Shown here in pieces: positions 14,607 to 21,848 of a DNA stretch of 25,644 nucleotides. The translations under genes and the position numbers were made by a program. Numbering within the stretch: position 1 is the stretch's first letter; every line of letters starts with the position of its first letter. The DNA lies in contig CAZKVD010000017.1 of assembly GCA_964556145.1 (NCBI GenBank), forward strand, positions 1-25,644. Direction: 5' to 3'. The notes below the pieces were generated by a model that ran no database searches, was not told the DNA's origin, and saw nothing but the letters and a program-made list of their open reading frames with translations. The stretch comes from F1-20-MAGs119 sp964556145 (lineage in GTDB: Bacteria; Actinomycetota; Acidimicrobiia; Acidimicrobiales; Ilumatobacteraceae).

Positions 14607-15698
14607 GTCGGCGTCGCCGAGAACCGACCCAAGTCTGCGCAGGGCCGCGAGGGCGTCGAGGCGTTCGTCGAGAAGTTCGGGAACGATTCCCACGTTCCGT
14701 CTCGGCGTAGCCGGCCAGCGGTTTGCAAGGGGCAACAGGGCCGAGGCCTCGGCGTCGGCCTCCGCGTCGAGTCGGGCGAGATTGTCGACGAGTGTCGGGG
14801 GAATCGGAGGGCTGCCGGGGGGACGGCGAAGGTCGGCCGCGAATCGGGGCATCAGTCGGTTTGCCACGATCAGCGAGGCGGCGACGTTCTGCGCTTCGAG
14901 TTGTTCCATGAAGTACGTCGCTTCGGCGACGGGTTGAGGTTGTCCACTCGTCACAACGAAGTACCGAGTGTCGGGCTGGTGCAGCACGCGGTCGACGTCT
15001 TGTGCACGCTGTCGGAATCCTGCGTCGAGGCCCTGGAATGCGCGGAAGAATGCGAGCGCGTCATCGAGCGCCTGCGCACCCACTACGCGCGCAATGGTTC
15101 GCAATACGGGTTGGCTGACTGCGCTGACTGCACGCAACCCGATCGACGAAGGAGCGATGACAACGCGGTACAACGGATGATCGATGAAGCGCCGCAAACG
15201 TGCCGGTGCGCTGAGAAAATCGAGTGCTTGGCGGGTCGGCGGAGTGTCAACGATGACAAGGTCGAAGCGGTCATCGTCGTGCAGTTCGAAGAGCTTTTCG
15301 GCCGCCATGTATTCCTGCGTCCCGGAAAGGGCTCCCGAGATGTTGCGGTAGAAGAGGTTCGACCTGATTCGCGCTGCTTGTTCTGCATTGGGGCTGTACC
15401 TGTCGACAAGCGCATCGAAGGTCGTGCGTGTGTCCAGCATCAAGGCCCACAGTTCGCCCTCGGCATCGTCGACGGAAATACGTACCGGGTCGTTGCCGAT
15501 CACGGTGCCGGCGCCGAAACCCAACGCGTCGGCAAGGCGTTTTGCGGGATCAATCGTGACAACAACAACGCGACGCCCGTGGATCGCGGCGCGCAGTGCA
15601 ATGGCAGCCGACACGGTTGTTTTGCCGACGCCGCCGCTACCGGCGACCACGACGACGCGACTCGTCGCGAGCAACGCATCAAGAACGTCGTCGCTCAT
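14604..15698 (-). CDS. Get3/ArsA-type ATPase, larger partner
   Basis: A P-loop ATPase of the ArsA/Get3/MinD class. The N-terminal ATP-binding motif is VVVVAGSGGVGKTTVSAA (K26), followed by VVTIDPAKRLADALG, DLVIVDTPPTRQALDFL and a long helical insert. The phrase TIDPAKRLADALG and the 364-residue length match the actinobacterial anion-transporting ATPase family. Its start overlaps the stop of the smaller paralogue by 4 nt (ATGA), so they are translated together and probably form a complex. In Mycobacterium tuberculosis a similar adjacent pair, Rv3679-Rv3680, lies beside whiB4; here a wbl gene lies 1.4 kb away. There is no arsenic-resistance gene nearby, so arsenite transport is unlikely. Confidence 0.88.
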   Translation of the reverse strand: MSDDVLDALLATSRVVVVAGSGGVGKTTVSAAIALRAAIHGRRVVVVTIDPAKRLADALGFGAGTVIGNDPVRISVDDAEGELWALMLDTRTTFDALVDRYSPNAEQAARIRSNLFYRNISGALSGTQEYMAAEKLFELHDDDRFDLVIVDTPPTRQALDFLSAPARLRRFIDHPLYRVVIAPSSIGLRAVSAVSQPVLRTIARVVGAQALDDALAFFRAFQGLDAGFRQRAQDVDRVLHQPDTRYFVVTSGQPQPVAEATYFMEQLEAQNVAASLIVANRLMPRFAADLRRPPGSPPIPPTLVDNLARLDAEADAEASALLPLANRWPATPRRNVGIVPELLDERLDALAALRRLGSVLGDAD

Positions 15699-16561
15699 GA
15701 CGTCGCCTCGCCGTGCAGGCGTTCGATCGCCGCCAGAAGATGTTCGGCACGGTCATCGATGGTCGCGGTGACATCGAGCGGCAGCGACAGACGGGGAAGT
15801 GGGAGGCGACGTTCGAGTTCGGCCACTGCGCGCCGCTGGCCGGCAATACGTTCGTTGCGGAAGTGAGCTGCGCGCACCTCGGGCAGATTTGGTTCGAGTT
15901 TCGCCGGAATGTCGAGAAGTTCGTTCTCGTCGAGACGATTGACGATGATCGGTGCAAGCTTCACGCCGATGTCTTCTTCCAGCGAGAACGCAGTTTCCAC
16001 CGATTCGTTGACGGGCGTGGGTTCGGGAAGCGTGACGATGACGACCTGGCACCGCGTTTCATCGTTCAGCATTTCGAGTACGTCTTGTGCCTGCTGCCTG
16101 ATTGGGCCGACGACAACCGATTCACCGAGGGCACGGGGGGTCCGCAACATCGTGAGGGCGTGACCCGCGGCCGGGCCGTCGACGACGATCACATCGGCAG
16201 CACCACTTCGCTCGAGTTGCTTGATCTTGCCGAGGACCAGGAGGTGGTCGATGCCCGGTGAGGCCGAGGCGACCACATCGACGATGCCGCTCGTGACGAG
16301 CCGACGTGAAATACGTCCCAGGCCCGAGCCGTCGAGGTACTCGGAAAGGGCATCGGCGGGGGTGATCGTGCGGGCCGAGAGACCCTCGTCGCGTGATGGA
16401 TCAACGAGAAGAGGCTTGCCGTCGGTTTCGACCAGGAGCGCGGTCATGCCGATGCGACGGGCGGCAGTGACAAGCGCCGCAGCGACCGTGGATTTCCCCA
16501 CGCCGCCTTTTCCCGCAACAATGAACACACGGGATGCGGACAAGAAACGTCTCGGGTCCAC
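15695..16561 (-). CDS. Get3/ArsA-type ATPase, smaller partner
   Basis: A 288-residue P-loop ATPase paralogous to the next gene. The deviant Walker A is FIVAGKGGVGKSTVAAAL (signature Lys18 and Lys23). LVETDGKPLLVDPS is the switch I-like segment, and ADVIVVDGPAAGHALTMLRTP is the switch II-like segment. It is likely cytosolic and dimerises with its partner. GTG 16561 has GGAGG at minus-strand positions 16570-16566, four nt upstream, one of the few strong Shine-Dalgarno sites here. It is divergent from the nfeD-like gene with only 34 bp between starts. The family members are membrane-protein targeting or metabolic ATPases; which role applies here cannot be told. Confidence 0.87.
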   Translation of the reverse strand: MDPRRFLSASRVFIVAGKGGVGKSTVAAALVTAARRIGMTALLVETDGKPLLVDPSRDEGLSARTITPADALSEYLDGSGLGRISRRLVTSGIVDVVASASPGIDHLLVLGKIKQLERSGAADVIVVDGPAAGHALTMLRTPRALGESVVVGPIRQQAQDVLEMLNDETRCQVVIVTLPEPTPVNESVETAFSLEEDIGVKLAPIIVNRLDENELLDIPAKLEPNLPEVRAAHFRNERIAGQRRAVAELERRLPLPRLSLPLDVTATIDDRAEHLLAAIERLHGEATS

Positions 16562-16595
16562 TCAACCTCCGAATGGATTTGGCGAAAGGACTGCA

Positions 16596-17939
16596 ATGCG
16601 AAAACTCATCTTGTCAGTCGCATTGGGCGGATGCGCATTCTTCGGGCTCATCGATTCGGTGCGCGCTGCGGAAGGAAGCGGAAACGATGCCGCCGAAGCC
16701 GCCGCTGCGGCCCTCTTACCCGTCGACGTGCAGGAAGTGAGCGGTCTCCTCGACGAGATCCAGGTCGACGCGATCGAAAAGGCCCTCGATCGATCGGCCG
16801 AAGCCGGCTCGCAGGCGCTGATTCTGCAGGTGAATACCCGCGGTGCAGTCGTTTCGCGCGAGCGCATGGCGGAACTGCTCGAGAACATTGCCGCAGCCGA
16901 CGTTCCCGTGGCGATCTGGGTCGGGCCGTCGGGTTCGCGTCTCTACGGCATGGCCGCGCAGATGTTGGCGGCAGCCGATGTCACCGCGATGGCACCCGGT
17001 TCGCGAATCGGACGAATGGGCACCCCCGTCACTGCCGAGGGTGTCACGTTCGATTTCGGTTCGAGCACGGACCTGCTGCAGAACGAGACCCTCGGTTTTG
17101 CCGACGCACGAAAGACCGGTGCGCTCAAGTTCGCAAGCAACGACGAAGGTGTGCCCGTGTTGAAGAACATGGTGTTCACGCTCGACGGGCTGAACGTCGA
17201 TGGCAAAATGCTCGACACCGTTGCTGAATCGCTCGATGGGTCGGGTCAGGTTGTGCGCGAAGCCACCACGGTTCGCTTCTTCAAACTCGGTCTCGTGCCG
17301 CGACTGTTCCACACGGTCGCCAGCTCGCCCGTCACCTACCTGTTGCTCGTCATTGGACTGTCACTGCTGATCTTCGAGTTCTTCACCGCGGGCATCGGAA
17401 TCGCCGGTCTCGTTGGCGCGGCATGTTCCGTTCTTGCCTGTTTCGGTCTCGCCGAACTGCCGGTCCGTGGCCTTGCTCTTGCAGCGATCCTCGTTGCGAT
17501 GGTCGCATTCGCCGTCGACGTGCAGGTGGGGGTGCCGCGATTGTGGACCGGGGTCGGCCTTGCGCTTCATACGGCCGGCTCGTTGTTCTTGTTCCGGGAC
17601 GTCGATGGAACGTCGTTGCGGCCGTCGTGGATCACCCTTCTCGTCGGTGTGGGCGGCGCCGCTTTGACGTACATCGTCGGCATGCCCTCGATGACCCGAA
17701 CCCGGTTCGGTACCCCGACAATTGGCCGCGACTGGATGGTGGGGTCGCAGGGCGTCGCCATCGATGACATTTCACCCGAAGGAACGGTGCGGGTCCACGA
17801 GGCCTCGTGGCGAGCCCGAACGAACCGCGCCACACCGATTGCCCGCGGGGCAATGGTCAACGTGGTCGCCATCGACGGTGTCACACTCGAAGTCGAACCC
17901 CTCGAGGGAGCGGCCAAGGACTACCGCGAACGCCGCTGA
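16596..17939 (+). CDS. NfeD-like membrane protein with degenerate ClpP-fold protease domain
   Basis: A 447-residue membrane protein of the NfeD/SppA-related class. A signal peptide (residues 1-24, ending SVRA) precedes a ClpP-like domain (about 43-235). Several membrane segments follow (about 258-365), then a soluble NfeD beta-barrel domain (about 375-440, DWMVGSQGVAIDDISPEGTVRVHEASWRA and later TLEVEPL). In active relatives the nucleophile Ser follows PSGARAA. Here the segment reads PSGSRLYGMAAQ (111-122), with Gly118 at the expected place, so the domain may be inactive. AADVTAMAPGSRIG keeps the family pattern. AAGGA lies 5 nt before ATG 16596. Relatives act in membrane-protein quality control with stomatin-like partners, but no stomatin gene is present here. 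Confidence 0.85.
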   Translation: MRKLILSVALGGCAFFGLIDSVRAAEGSGNDAAEAAAAALLPVDVQEVSGLLDEIQVDAIEKALDRSAEAGSQALILQVNTRGAVVSRERMAELLENIAAADVPVAIWVGPSGSRLYGMAAQMLAAADVTAMAPGSRIGRMGTPVTAEGVTFDFGSSTDLLQNETLGFADARKTGALKFASNDEGVPVLKNMVFTLDGLNVDGKMLDTVAESLDGSGQVVREATTVRFFKLGLVPRLFHTVASSPVTYLLLVIGLSLLIFEFFTAGIGIAGLVGAACSVLACFGLAELPVRGLALAAILVAMVAFAVDVQVGVPRLWTGVGLALHTAGSLFLFRDVDGTSLRPSWITLLVGVGGAALTYIVGMPSMTRTRFGTPTIGRDWMVGSQGVAIDDISPEGTVRVHEASWRARTNRATPIARGAMVNVVAIDGVTLEVEPLEGAAKDYRERR

Positions 17940-17961
17940 TTTCATGCTGAATGCAGGCTGA

Positions 17962-17981
17962 AAGGGAACTTTTCGTCCCTT
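17962..17981 (+). repeat. Inverted repeat between nfeD-like gene and wbl
   Basis: AAGGGA and TCCCTT are separated by 8 nt, just upstream of and touching the wbl -35 region. An outer pair GCAGGC (17953-17958) and GCCTGC (17995-18000) encloses it. It could be an operator for wbl or a weak hairpin after the nfeD-like gene; no U-tract follows. Confidence 0.4.
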
Positions 17982-18008
17982 GTGATGGCCGACTGCCTGC
18001 CGTAAGGT
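17980..18008 (+). promoter_or_regulatory. Putative wbl promoter with -35 and -10
   Basis: TTGTGA (17980-17985), a 17-bp spacer and TAAGGT (18003-18008) form the most complete sigma70-type promoter in the window. The transcript would begin near 18015 and have a leader of about 20 nt holding a Shine-Dalgarno sequence. Confidence 0.55.
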
Positions 18009-18033
18009 GAACCTCAGGGATTTGGAGGGGACA

Positions 18034-18309
18034 GTGGCGCTACGCCGCGAAGAAGAACAGGGGCGTTCCGGGCTTGCTTGGCAACGCCAGGCGAAGTGCA
18101 AGGGTGCGCTGGCCGAGGCCTTCTTTCCCCCTGTGCGCGTCGAGACCAAAGACGAACGCGACTATCGCGAGGCTCGGGCCAAGAAAGTGTGCGCGGCATG
18201 TCCGGTCGTCACCCAGTGCCTCGATCATGCGGTGCGTTCGGGCGAAGTGCACGGCATCTGGGGCGGATTGAACGAAATCGAGCGCCGCAACCTGCGCCAG
18301 CAACCGTAA
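18034..18309 (+). CDS. WhiB-like Fe-S transcription regulator
   Basis: A 91-residue Wbl protein, a family found almost only in Actinobacteria. Members bind a [4Fe-4S] cluster and regulate genes with the primary sigma factor or sense redox and NO. The four cluster ligands are C22, C53, C56 and C62 (C-x30-C-x2-C-x5-C). The signature GIWGG is at 74-78 in HGIWGGLNEIERRNL, followed by a short C-terminus with basic residues. Which Wbl class it belongs to (WhiB1-7) I cannot say. I chose GTG 18034, which has GGAGGGG (18024-18030) just upstream; GTG 18007 overlaps the -10 element and is rejected. Its position near a Get3/ArsA-like ATPase pair recalls whiB4 of mycobacteria. Confidence 0.93.
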   Translation: MALRREEEQGRSGLAWQRQAKCKGALAEAFFPPVRVETKDERDYREARAKKVCAACPVVTQCLDHAVRSGEVHGIWGGLNEIERRNLRQQP

Positions 18310-18342
18310 TTATTTTTTTCCAACGATCAGAGACCGTGGTCT

Positions 18343-20040
18343 TCACAGACGCGGTCCGGCAATGCGAACGTCGCCACGTCGGCGGGTAATACCACGGGCA
18401 TCCAATGCCTCGGCGAGAGGAATCGCGTATTTGCGCGACGTGCCGAGCGCTTCACGAAACTCACTTGCGCCGAATCCCGTCGGTTGTGATGCGAGCAAGC
18501 GACGTGCGGCCTCGTGGGCGCCGTCGAGCGCCGATGCAGCGAAATGAATTCCATCGAGGCTGACGATGCGACCGGTCTGTACGAGACGGCGAAGTTCGTC
18601 GCGATCGAACATCTTCGAGTCGGGTGGTGCGAACGGCGACGCCTCGAGCGCATCGAGAATCGGGCTGTGCAGCTGTTGTGATGGTGCTTTGTCGGGTGAA
18701 TAGATCCGTCCGTTTTCGATCACTGCGTCCGCGGGTCGCAAGGTTCTAGCGGCCTGGCGCCGCGAGTCGTCGAGGCTCGACAGGTCGACGCCACGCTCAC
18801 CTGCCCCACGAACCATGCCGAGCAATTCGTCGCGGGCAGCCGTCAGCATTGCGGCACTGAACAACACGTCGTCGACGGTGGGATCGTGGACCTGGCCGGT
18901 GCGCAGAAAGATTTCCTTCGTGCCGACAATGCCACGACGTTCGACCAGACGCGTGACGTCGCTGCTCGGGTCGGCTTTCGACATGCGCGTCGTCGGGTCG
19001 ATTTCGATCACGATTCCGCCGGCAACGGTTTCGTCGCGCCCGGTTTCGCGAATGACGAATCGATCGTGCGGTGCGAGCGCAAGGGGCTTCGAGACGAAAA
19101 CCCGTGCATGCCCCGATGATCCGGGAGCAATCTCTTCCGCGCCGATCAACCTGATTGTCGCGGGCAGTTCCTCGGTGCCGACGTACAGCAGAAAGTTCCC
19201 GCGACGGGTCAGAGCGTGGCGAAGTGCGGGAAGTACGTGGATCTCGGCATCGAAGGTGTCGGCCATCCACCACTCGTCGGGTCGAACAATTTGACCTCCG
19301 CGTTCGACGTCGTCGTGGCCGACCCCGGAAAGATTGATGGCAAGACGCGTTCCCGGCCGGCCGACTTCGATGTCGTGGCCGCGTGACTGAAGTCCACGCA
19401 CACGTGCACGCCGGCCGGCGGGTAACACCACGACTTCGTCGCCGCGCGCGAGTGTCGCATCGAGCAAGGTTCCCGTGACGATGGTGCCCGCACCGGCGGA
19501 GGCGAATGCGCGATCGATCCAAAGTCGTGGTCGTGTGCCGGTGCTTGCAGCCCTCAGGGGAAGTGCATCGAGTTGGTGACGCAAAGCGGCGATTGTCGTC
19601 GGGTCGCCGATGCTGGTGCGCACGATTGTCGCGTCCCCGAGGAACGATCCATCGACCCGGTGGCGAACCAATGACTCGACCGAATCGATGGTGTCGGACC
19701 TGACGAGGTCGCACTTTGTGATTGCAATCACGCCGTGCGCAACGCCGAGGAGACGGAGAATTTCGAAGTGCTCTTCGGTCTGGGGCATCCAACCTTCGCG
19801 TGCGTCGACAACGAGCAGGCACCCATCGATGCCTCCGACGCCCGCCAGCATGTTGCGCAGAAACCGAACGTGTCCCGGAACGTCGATGAACGAGAGTTCA
19901 TCGACGTGGGCAAAGCCGAGGTCGATCGTCAGACCACGACGCTTTTCCTCGGCCAGTCGGTCGGTGTCGACTCCCGTCAGTGCGCGAATGAGCGATGTCT
20001 TGCCGTGGTCGACGTGGCCGGCTGTGGCGATGACGGCCAT
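18343..20040 (-). CDS. selB: Selenocysteine-specific translation elongation factor
   Basis: SelB delivers Sec-tRNA(Sec) to the ribosome at UGA codons marked by a SECIS hairpin. The N-terminal GTPase begins MAVIATAGHVDHGKTSLIRALTG (G1 at 8-15), with GLTIDLGFAHV (G2), DVPGHVRFLRNML (G3) and TKCD (G4). Beta-barrel domains follow (VTGTLLDATLARGDEV and others). The C-terminal winged helices that bind SECIS end in EFREALGTSRKYAIPLAEALDARGITRRRGDVR, the typical SelB tail. At 565 residues it is complete. ATG 20040 lies 2 nt after the selA stop, so selA-selB are one operon. tRNA-Sec (selC), selD and any selenoprotein gene are not visible in the window. Confidence 0.96.
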   Translation of the reverse strand: MAVIATAGHVDHGKTSLIRALTGVDTDRLAEEKRRGLTIDLGFAHVDELSFIDVPGHVRFLRNMLAGVGGIDGCLLVVDAREGWMPQTEEHFEILRLLGVAHGVIAITKCDLVRSDTIDSVESLVRHRVDGSFLGDATIVRTSIGDPTTIAALRHQLDALPLRAASTGTRPRLWIDRAFASAGAGTIVTGTLLDATLARGDEVVVLPAGRRARVRGLQSRGHDIEVGRPGTRLAINLSGVGHDDVERGGQIVRPDEWWMADTFDAEIHVLPALRHALTRRGNFLLYVGTEELPATIRLIGAEEIAPGSSGHARVFVSKPLALAPHDRFVIRETGRDETVAGGIVIEIDPTTRMSKADPSSDVTRLVERRGIVGTKEIFLRTGQVHDPTVDDVLFSAAMLTAARDELLGMVRGAGERGVDLSSLDDSRRQAARTLRPADAVIENGRIYSPDKAPSQQLHSPILDALEASPFAPPDSKMFDRDELRRLVQTGRIVSLDGIHFAASALDGAHEAARRLLASQPTGFGASEFREALGTSRKYAIPLAEALDARGITRRRGDVRIAGPRL

Positions 20041-20042
20041 GT

Positions 20043-21338
20043 TCAGCCCAGCGAATTGATGGCTGCGGCAATGAGTTGGTCGTCGGCCGGAGAAACCGAG
20101 CGCAGATCGAGCACGGTGGTGTCGCCGTCGCGTCGCGCAATCACCGGTGGTCGCAGTGCGCGCAGCGCCGCAAGGTGATCGCCCTCGAGTGCGATGCCGG
20201 CCGACGGAATGGCGGCACCGGGGGTGCTCCCTGCGCCGGGTACCGACTCGAGGTCGACGACCAGTCCCGTTGTGCGGGCGGCGTCGACGATGCGATGCGC
20301 ACGATCGCGGATCGAGGCAACTGATGCGGTTGCCATCGCCCAGAACGGAATCACTTCGCACGCGGACTTGTCGATGAATGCGAGCAGCGTGCGCTGCAGC
20401 GCGATCAATGTCTGTCCACCCGGCCGCAGCGCGCGCATGAGTGGGTGCGTGCGACATGCAGCGACCAGGTCGGCTCGGCCGGCGATGATTCCGCATTGCG
20501 GGCCGCCCACCAACTTGTCGGCACTGAACGTGACGAGTGCGGCACCTTCGGCAAGCGCCTGGCGCGCTGCAGGCTCGGCATGCAGCCACTGTGGCGGAGG
20601 GCCATCAACCCACGGGCAACGTGAGTCGAGAAGACCCGAGCCGATGTCGGACACCACGGGAACACCGAGGCCTGCAAGGTCGCGCAAATCCGCCTGTTCG
20701 GTGAATCCGTCGATGTGGAAGTTCGACGGGTGTACGCGCATGATCAACGCGACGTCGTTGCCGCGTTTGGAAATTGCACGCTCGTAGTCGGAGACCCGTG
20801 TTTTGTTGGTCGTCCCGACGTCGACGAGTCGGGCGCCCGACTGTTCGAGCACCTCGGGGATGCGAAACCCACCGCCGATTTCGACGCTTTCACCGCGTGA
20901 CACCGCAACATCACGGTCGGCGGCGAGTGCGGCAACAACAAGCAAGACGGCTGCCGCATTGTTGTTGACGACGATTGCGTCCTCGGCCCCGGTGAGTTCC
21001 GCGACGAGTGATGCGATTGCAGTTTGGCGCGACCCGCGCCGACCATCGGACAGATCGAACTCGAGCGACGTCGCACGCGCGGCACCCTCGAATCCGAAGA
21101 ACGCAGCGTCGAGCGGGGCCCGACCGAGGTTTGTGTGCAGCAAGACCCCCGTGGCGTTGACGACGGGTTGAACCAATGCAAGTTCGAGGCTGCGCGCGAT
21201 GTTCTTCGCAGTCGATTCGAATTCGTGGCCGCTTGCGATTGCAAGACGTGCGGCGCGCACGACAAGAGCCCGTGGCAGCGTCGAATCCGAGGCTATTTTG
21301 CGAGCCAGGGCATCGACCGACGGCGGACGTTCGTTCAC
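20043..21338 (-). CDS. selA: L-seryl-tRNA(Sec) selenium transferase
   Basis: A PLP enzyme that converts Ser-tRNA(Sec) to Sec-tRNA(Sec) with selenophosphate. The hallmarks are VVNATGVLLHTNLGRAPL, AIVVNNNAAAVLL, VEIGGGFRIPEVLEQSGARLVDVGTTNKT, LIMRVHPSNFHIDGF and VSDIGSGLL, then the PLP-lysine segment VTFSADKLVGGPQCGIIAGR. At 431 residues it is slightly shorter than the Escherichia coli protein. Two starts are possible, TTG 21347 and GTG 21338. I chose GTG 21338 because TAGGTT ends 7 nt upstream, the spacing typical in this window, whereas TTG 21347 overlaps that hexamer. It is divergent from fxsA with 48 bp between starts. Confidence 0.95.
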   Translation of the reverse strand: MNERPPSVDALARKIASDSTLPRALVVRAARLAIASGHEFESTAKNIARSLELALVQPVVNATGVLLHTNLGRAPLDAAFFGFEGAARATSLEFDLSDGRRGSRQTAIASLVAELTGAEDAIVVNNNAAAVLLVVAALAADRDVAVSRGESVEIGGGFRIPEVLEQSGARLVDVGTTNKTRVSDYERAISKRGNDVALIMRVHPSNFHIDGFTEQADLRDLAGLGVPVVSDIGSGLLDSRCPWVDGPPPQWLHAEPAARQALAEGAALVTFSADKLVGGPQCGIIAGRADLVAACRTHPLMRALRPGGQTLIALQRTLLAFIDKSACEVIPFWAMATASVASIRDRAHRIVDAARTTGLVVDLESVPGAGSTPGAAIPSAGIALEGDHLAALRALRPPVIARRDGDTTVLDLRSVSPADDQLIAAAINSLG

Positions 21339-21345
21339 CCGCGCC

Positions 21346-21351
21346 AACCTA
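21346..21351 (-). promoter_or_regulatory. Putative -10 element of selA-selB
   Basis: On the minus strand TAGGTT ends 7 nt before GTG 21338. It overlaps the alternative TTG codon at 21347-21345, which argues against that start. Confidence 0.45.
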
Positions 21352-21372
21352 ATGGCAGTCCCGTTCGGTGGC

Positions 21373-21378
21373 TAGCCT
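21373..21378 (+). promoter_or_regulatory. Putative -10 element of the fxsA-nudix transcript
   Basis: TAGCCT ends 8 nt before GTG 21387 and lies 21 bp from the selA element on the other strand. Confidence 0.45.
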
Positions 21379-21386
21379 GCGGGGCA

Positions 21387-21848
21387 GTGGTCATTTTCTT
21401 CGTCATCTTTGTGGCACTTCCGCTTGCGGAGATTTACGCACTCATCAAGATCGGCTCGTGGTTCGGCGTGTTCCCCACGATCGCCCTCCTTCTTCTGGTT
21501 TCGGCCCTCGGTGCCGTGCTCGTGAAGCGCGAGGGCTTGAGGGTCCTGCGTCGGATGCAGGAACAAGTGGTGGCGGGCAAGATGCCCTCGAATGAAATCC
21601 TCGACGGTGTTTGCCTGCTGCTCGCCGGGATGCTGCTGCTCGTGCCCGGCTTCGTCACCGACGCGGTCGGCTTGCTGTTGTTGCTCCCCCCGTTCCGCGT
21701 ACTGCTGCGCTCGGCACTCAAGCGTCGCAACGGCAAGAAGCTGCGGATCGTCGCCACGTACAGTGGTCGCATCGTGAACAACGGACACATCCACGATGTG
21801 CACGGAACGTACGACAACCGAACACCTCCGAAGGAACTCGAACCGTGA
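21387..21848 (+). CDS. fxsA: FxsA family membrane protein
   Basis: A small cytoplasmic-membrane protein of the FxsA family; the Escherichia coli member relieves phage T7 exclusion by F plasmids when overproduced, but its normal role is unknown. The conserved features are the N-terminal hydrophobic VIFFVIFVALPLAEIYALIKIGSWFGVFPTIALLLLVSALGAVLVKREGLRVLRR in segments, the internal GKMPSNEILDGVCLLLAGMLLLVPGFVTDAVGLLLLLPPFR in segments, and a basic tail. Three or four membrane helices are likely. GTG 21387 starts the first helix directly; the open frame upstream lies antisense to selA and is not coding. The stop overlaps the next start by 4 nt (GTGA), so it is cotranscribed with the Nudix gene. 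Confidence 0.88.
   Translation: MVIFFVIFVALPLAEIYALIKIGSWFGVFPTIALLLLVSALGAVLVKREGLRVLRRMQEQVVAGKMPSNEILDGVCLLLAGMLLLVPGFVTDAVGLLLLLPPFRVLLRSALKRRNGKKLRIVATYSGRIVNNGHIHDVHGTYDNRTPPKELEP

Noticed and set aside
14283..15866. Plus-strand open frame of 527 codons antisense to the receiver and ATPase genes
   Set aside because: It lacks any recognisable motif. The minus strand codes for clear P-loop ATPases in the same place, and the frame is a by-product of GC-rich codon use.
14604..16561. Arsenite efflux ATPase
   Set aside because: There is no arsB, arsC, arsD or arsR, and the paired arrangement next to wbl matches the non-arsenic Get3-like family of Actinobacteria.
18007..18033. GTG 18007 as the wbl start
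   Set aside because: It overlaps the -10 hexamer, while GTG 18034 has a GGAGGGG ribosome site at good distance.
18310..18342. Seven-T run (18313-18319) after wbl as an intrinsic terminator
   Set aside because: No stable hairpin precedes it; the best stem upstream is four pairs and too far from the Ts. The AGAC/GTCT pair after it is also too short.
18343..21338. Search for a selenoprotein gene or tRNA-Sec next to selAB
   Set aside because: No gene in the window has a convincing in-frame TGA with conserved sequence beyond it, and the short spaces around selA and selB cannot hold a tRNA-Sec of about 95 nt.
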